This document shows, in pieces, positions 13,177 to 13,197 of a DNA stretch of 13,197 nt. The translations under genes were made by a program, and so were the position numbers. How positions within the stretch are numbered: the stretch's first letter is position 1; each line of letters starts with the position of its first letter. This stretch comes from an uncultured Collinsella sp. (GTDB taxonomy: Bacteria; Actinomycetota; Coriobacteriia; Coriobacteriales; Coriobacteriaceae). Under the pieces are notes generated by a model. The model worked only from the letters and a program-made list of their open reading frames with translations. It did not search any database and was not told the origin of the DNA. The DNA lies in contig CABUXL010000045.1 in NCBI GenBank assembly GCA_902495525.1, positions 1 to 13,197 on the forward strand. The letters are read 5' to 3'.

Positions 13177-13197
13177 GGATACTGCGAGGATGGACAC

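Noticed and set aside
13162..13197. 16S or 23S rRNA gene within the window
   Set aside because: No rRNA start or end sequence is visible; only a boxA-like leader or spacer element is present.

Overview
The window looks like chromosome from a moderately GC-rich Gram-positive actinobacterium, most likely Coriobacteriia and Collinsella-like. This rests on GC-rich codon use, an LPxTG-type sortase-anchored surface protein, strong GGAG-type ribosome binding sites, and a boxA-like rRNA antitermination sequence at the right edge. The genus is an inference from general protein character; no search was run.

Left part (1-3790): one long minus-strand gene for a secreted, cell-wall-anchored adhesin. It has an N-terminal thioester (TQXA) domain, about six SpaA/Cna-B isopeptide domains, a larger terminal stalk domain and an LPATG sorting signal. 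Its 5' leader contains two hairpins.

Middle (3749-11197), all plus strand: tRNA-Gly(CCC) with promoter and terminator; purB (adenylosuccinate lyase); a TSCPD-family small protein overlapping by one base a Tat-exported lipoprotein of unknown function; an OmpR-type response regulator and its HAMP histidine kinase; purC (SAICAR synthetase) abutting a small basic two-helix membrane protein; then a terminator. purB and purC act in consecutive late steps of IMP synthesis but sit in separate transcription units.

Right part (11198-13197): an M29-family metallo-aminopeptidase, whose last codons carry the promoter of tRNA-Lys(UUU). This is followed by a stretch without protein genes made of terminators, palindromes and hairpins, then a structured region ending in a boxA-like sequence, probably the leader of an rRNA operon just outside the window.

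The most unusual feature is shared by the two tRNA loci. Each tRNA is followed by a terminator, a T-arm-like palindrome, three short hairpins (the first built on AAACGC/GCGTTT, the last with a GAA triloop) and then an exact 18-19 bp copy of that same tRNA's 3' end, 192 bp (Gly) or 179 bp (Lys) downstream. The tail copies differ between loci but the hairpin module is related. This suggests a family of tiny non-coding elements that insert at, or duplicate, tRNA 3' ends.
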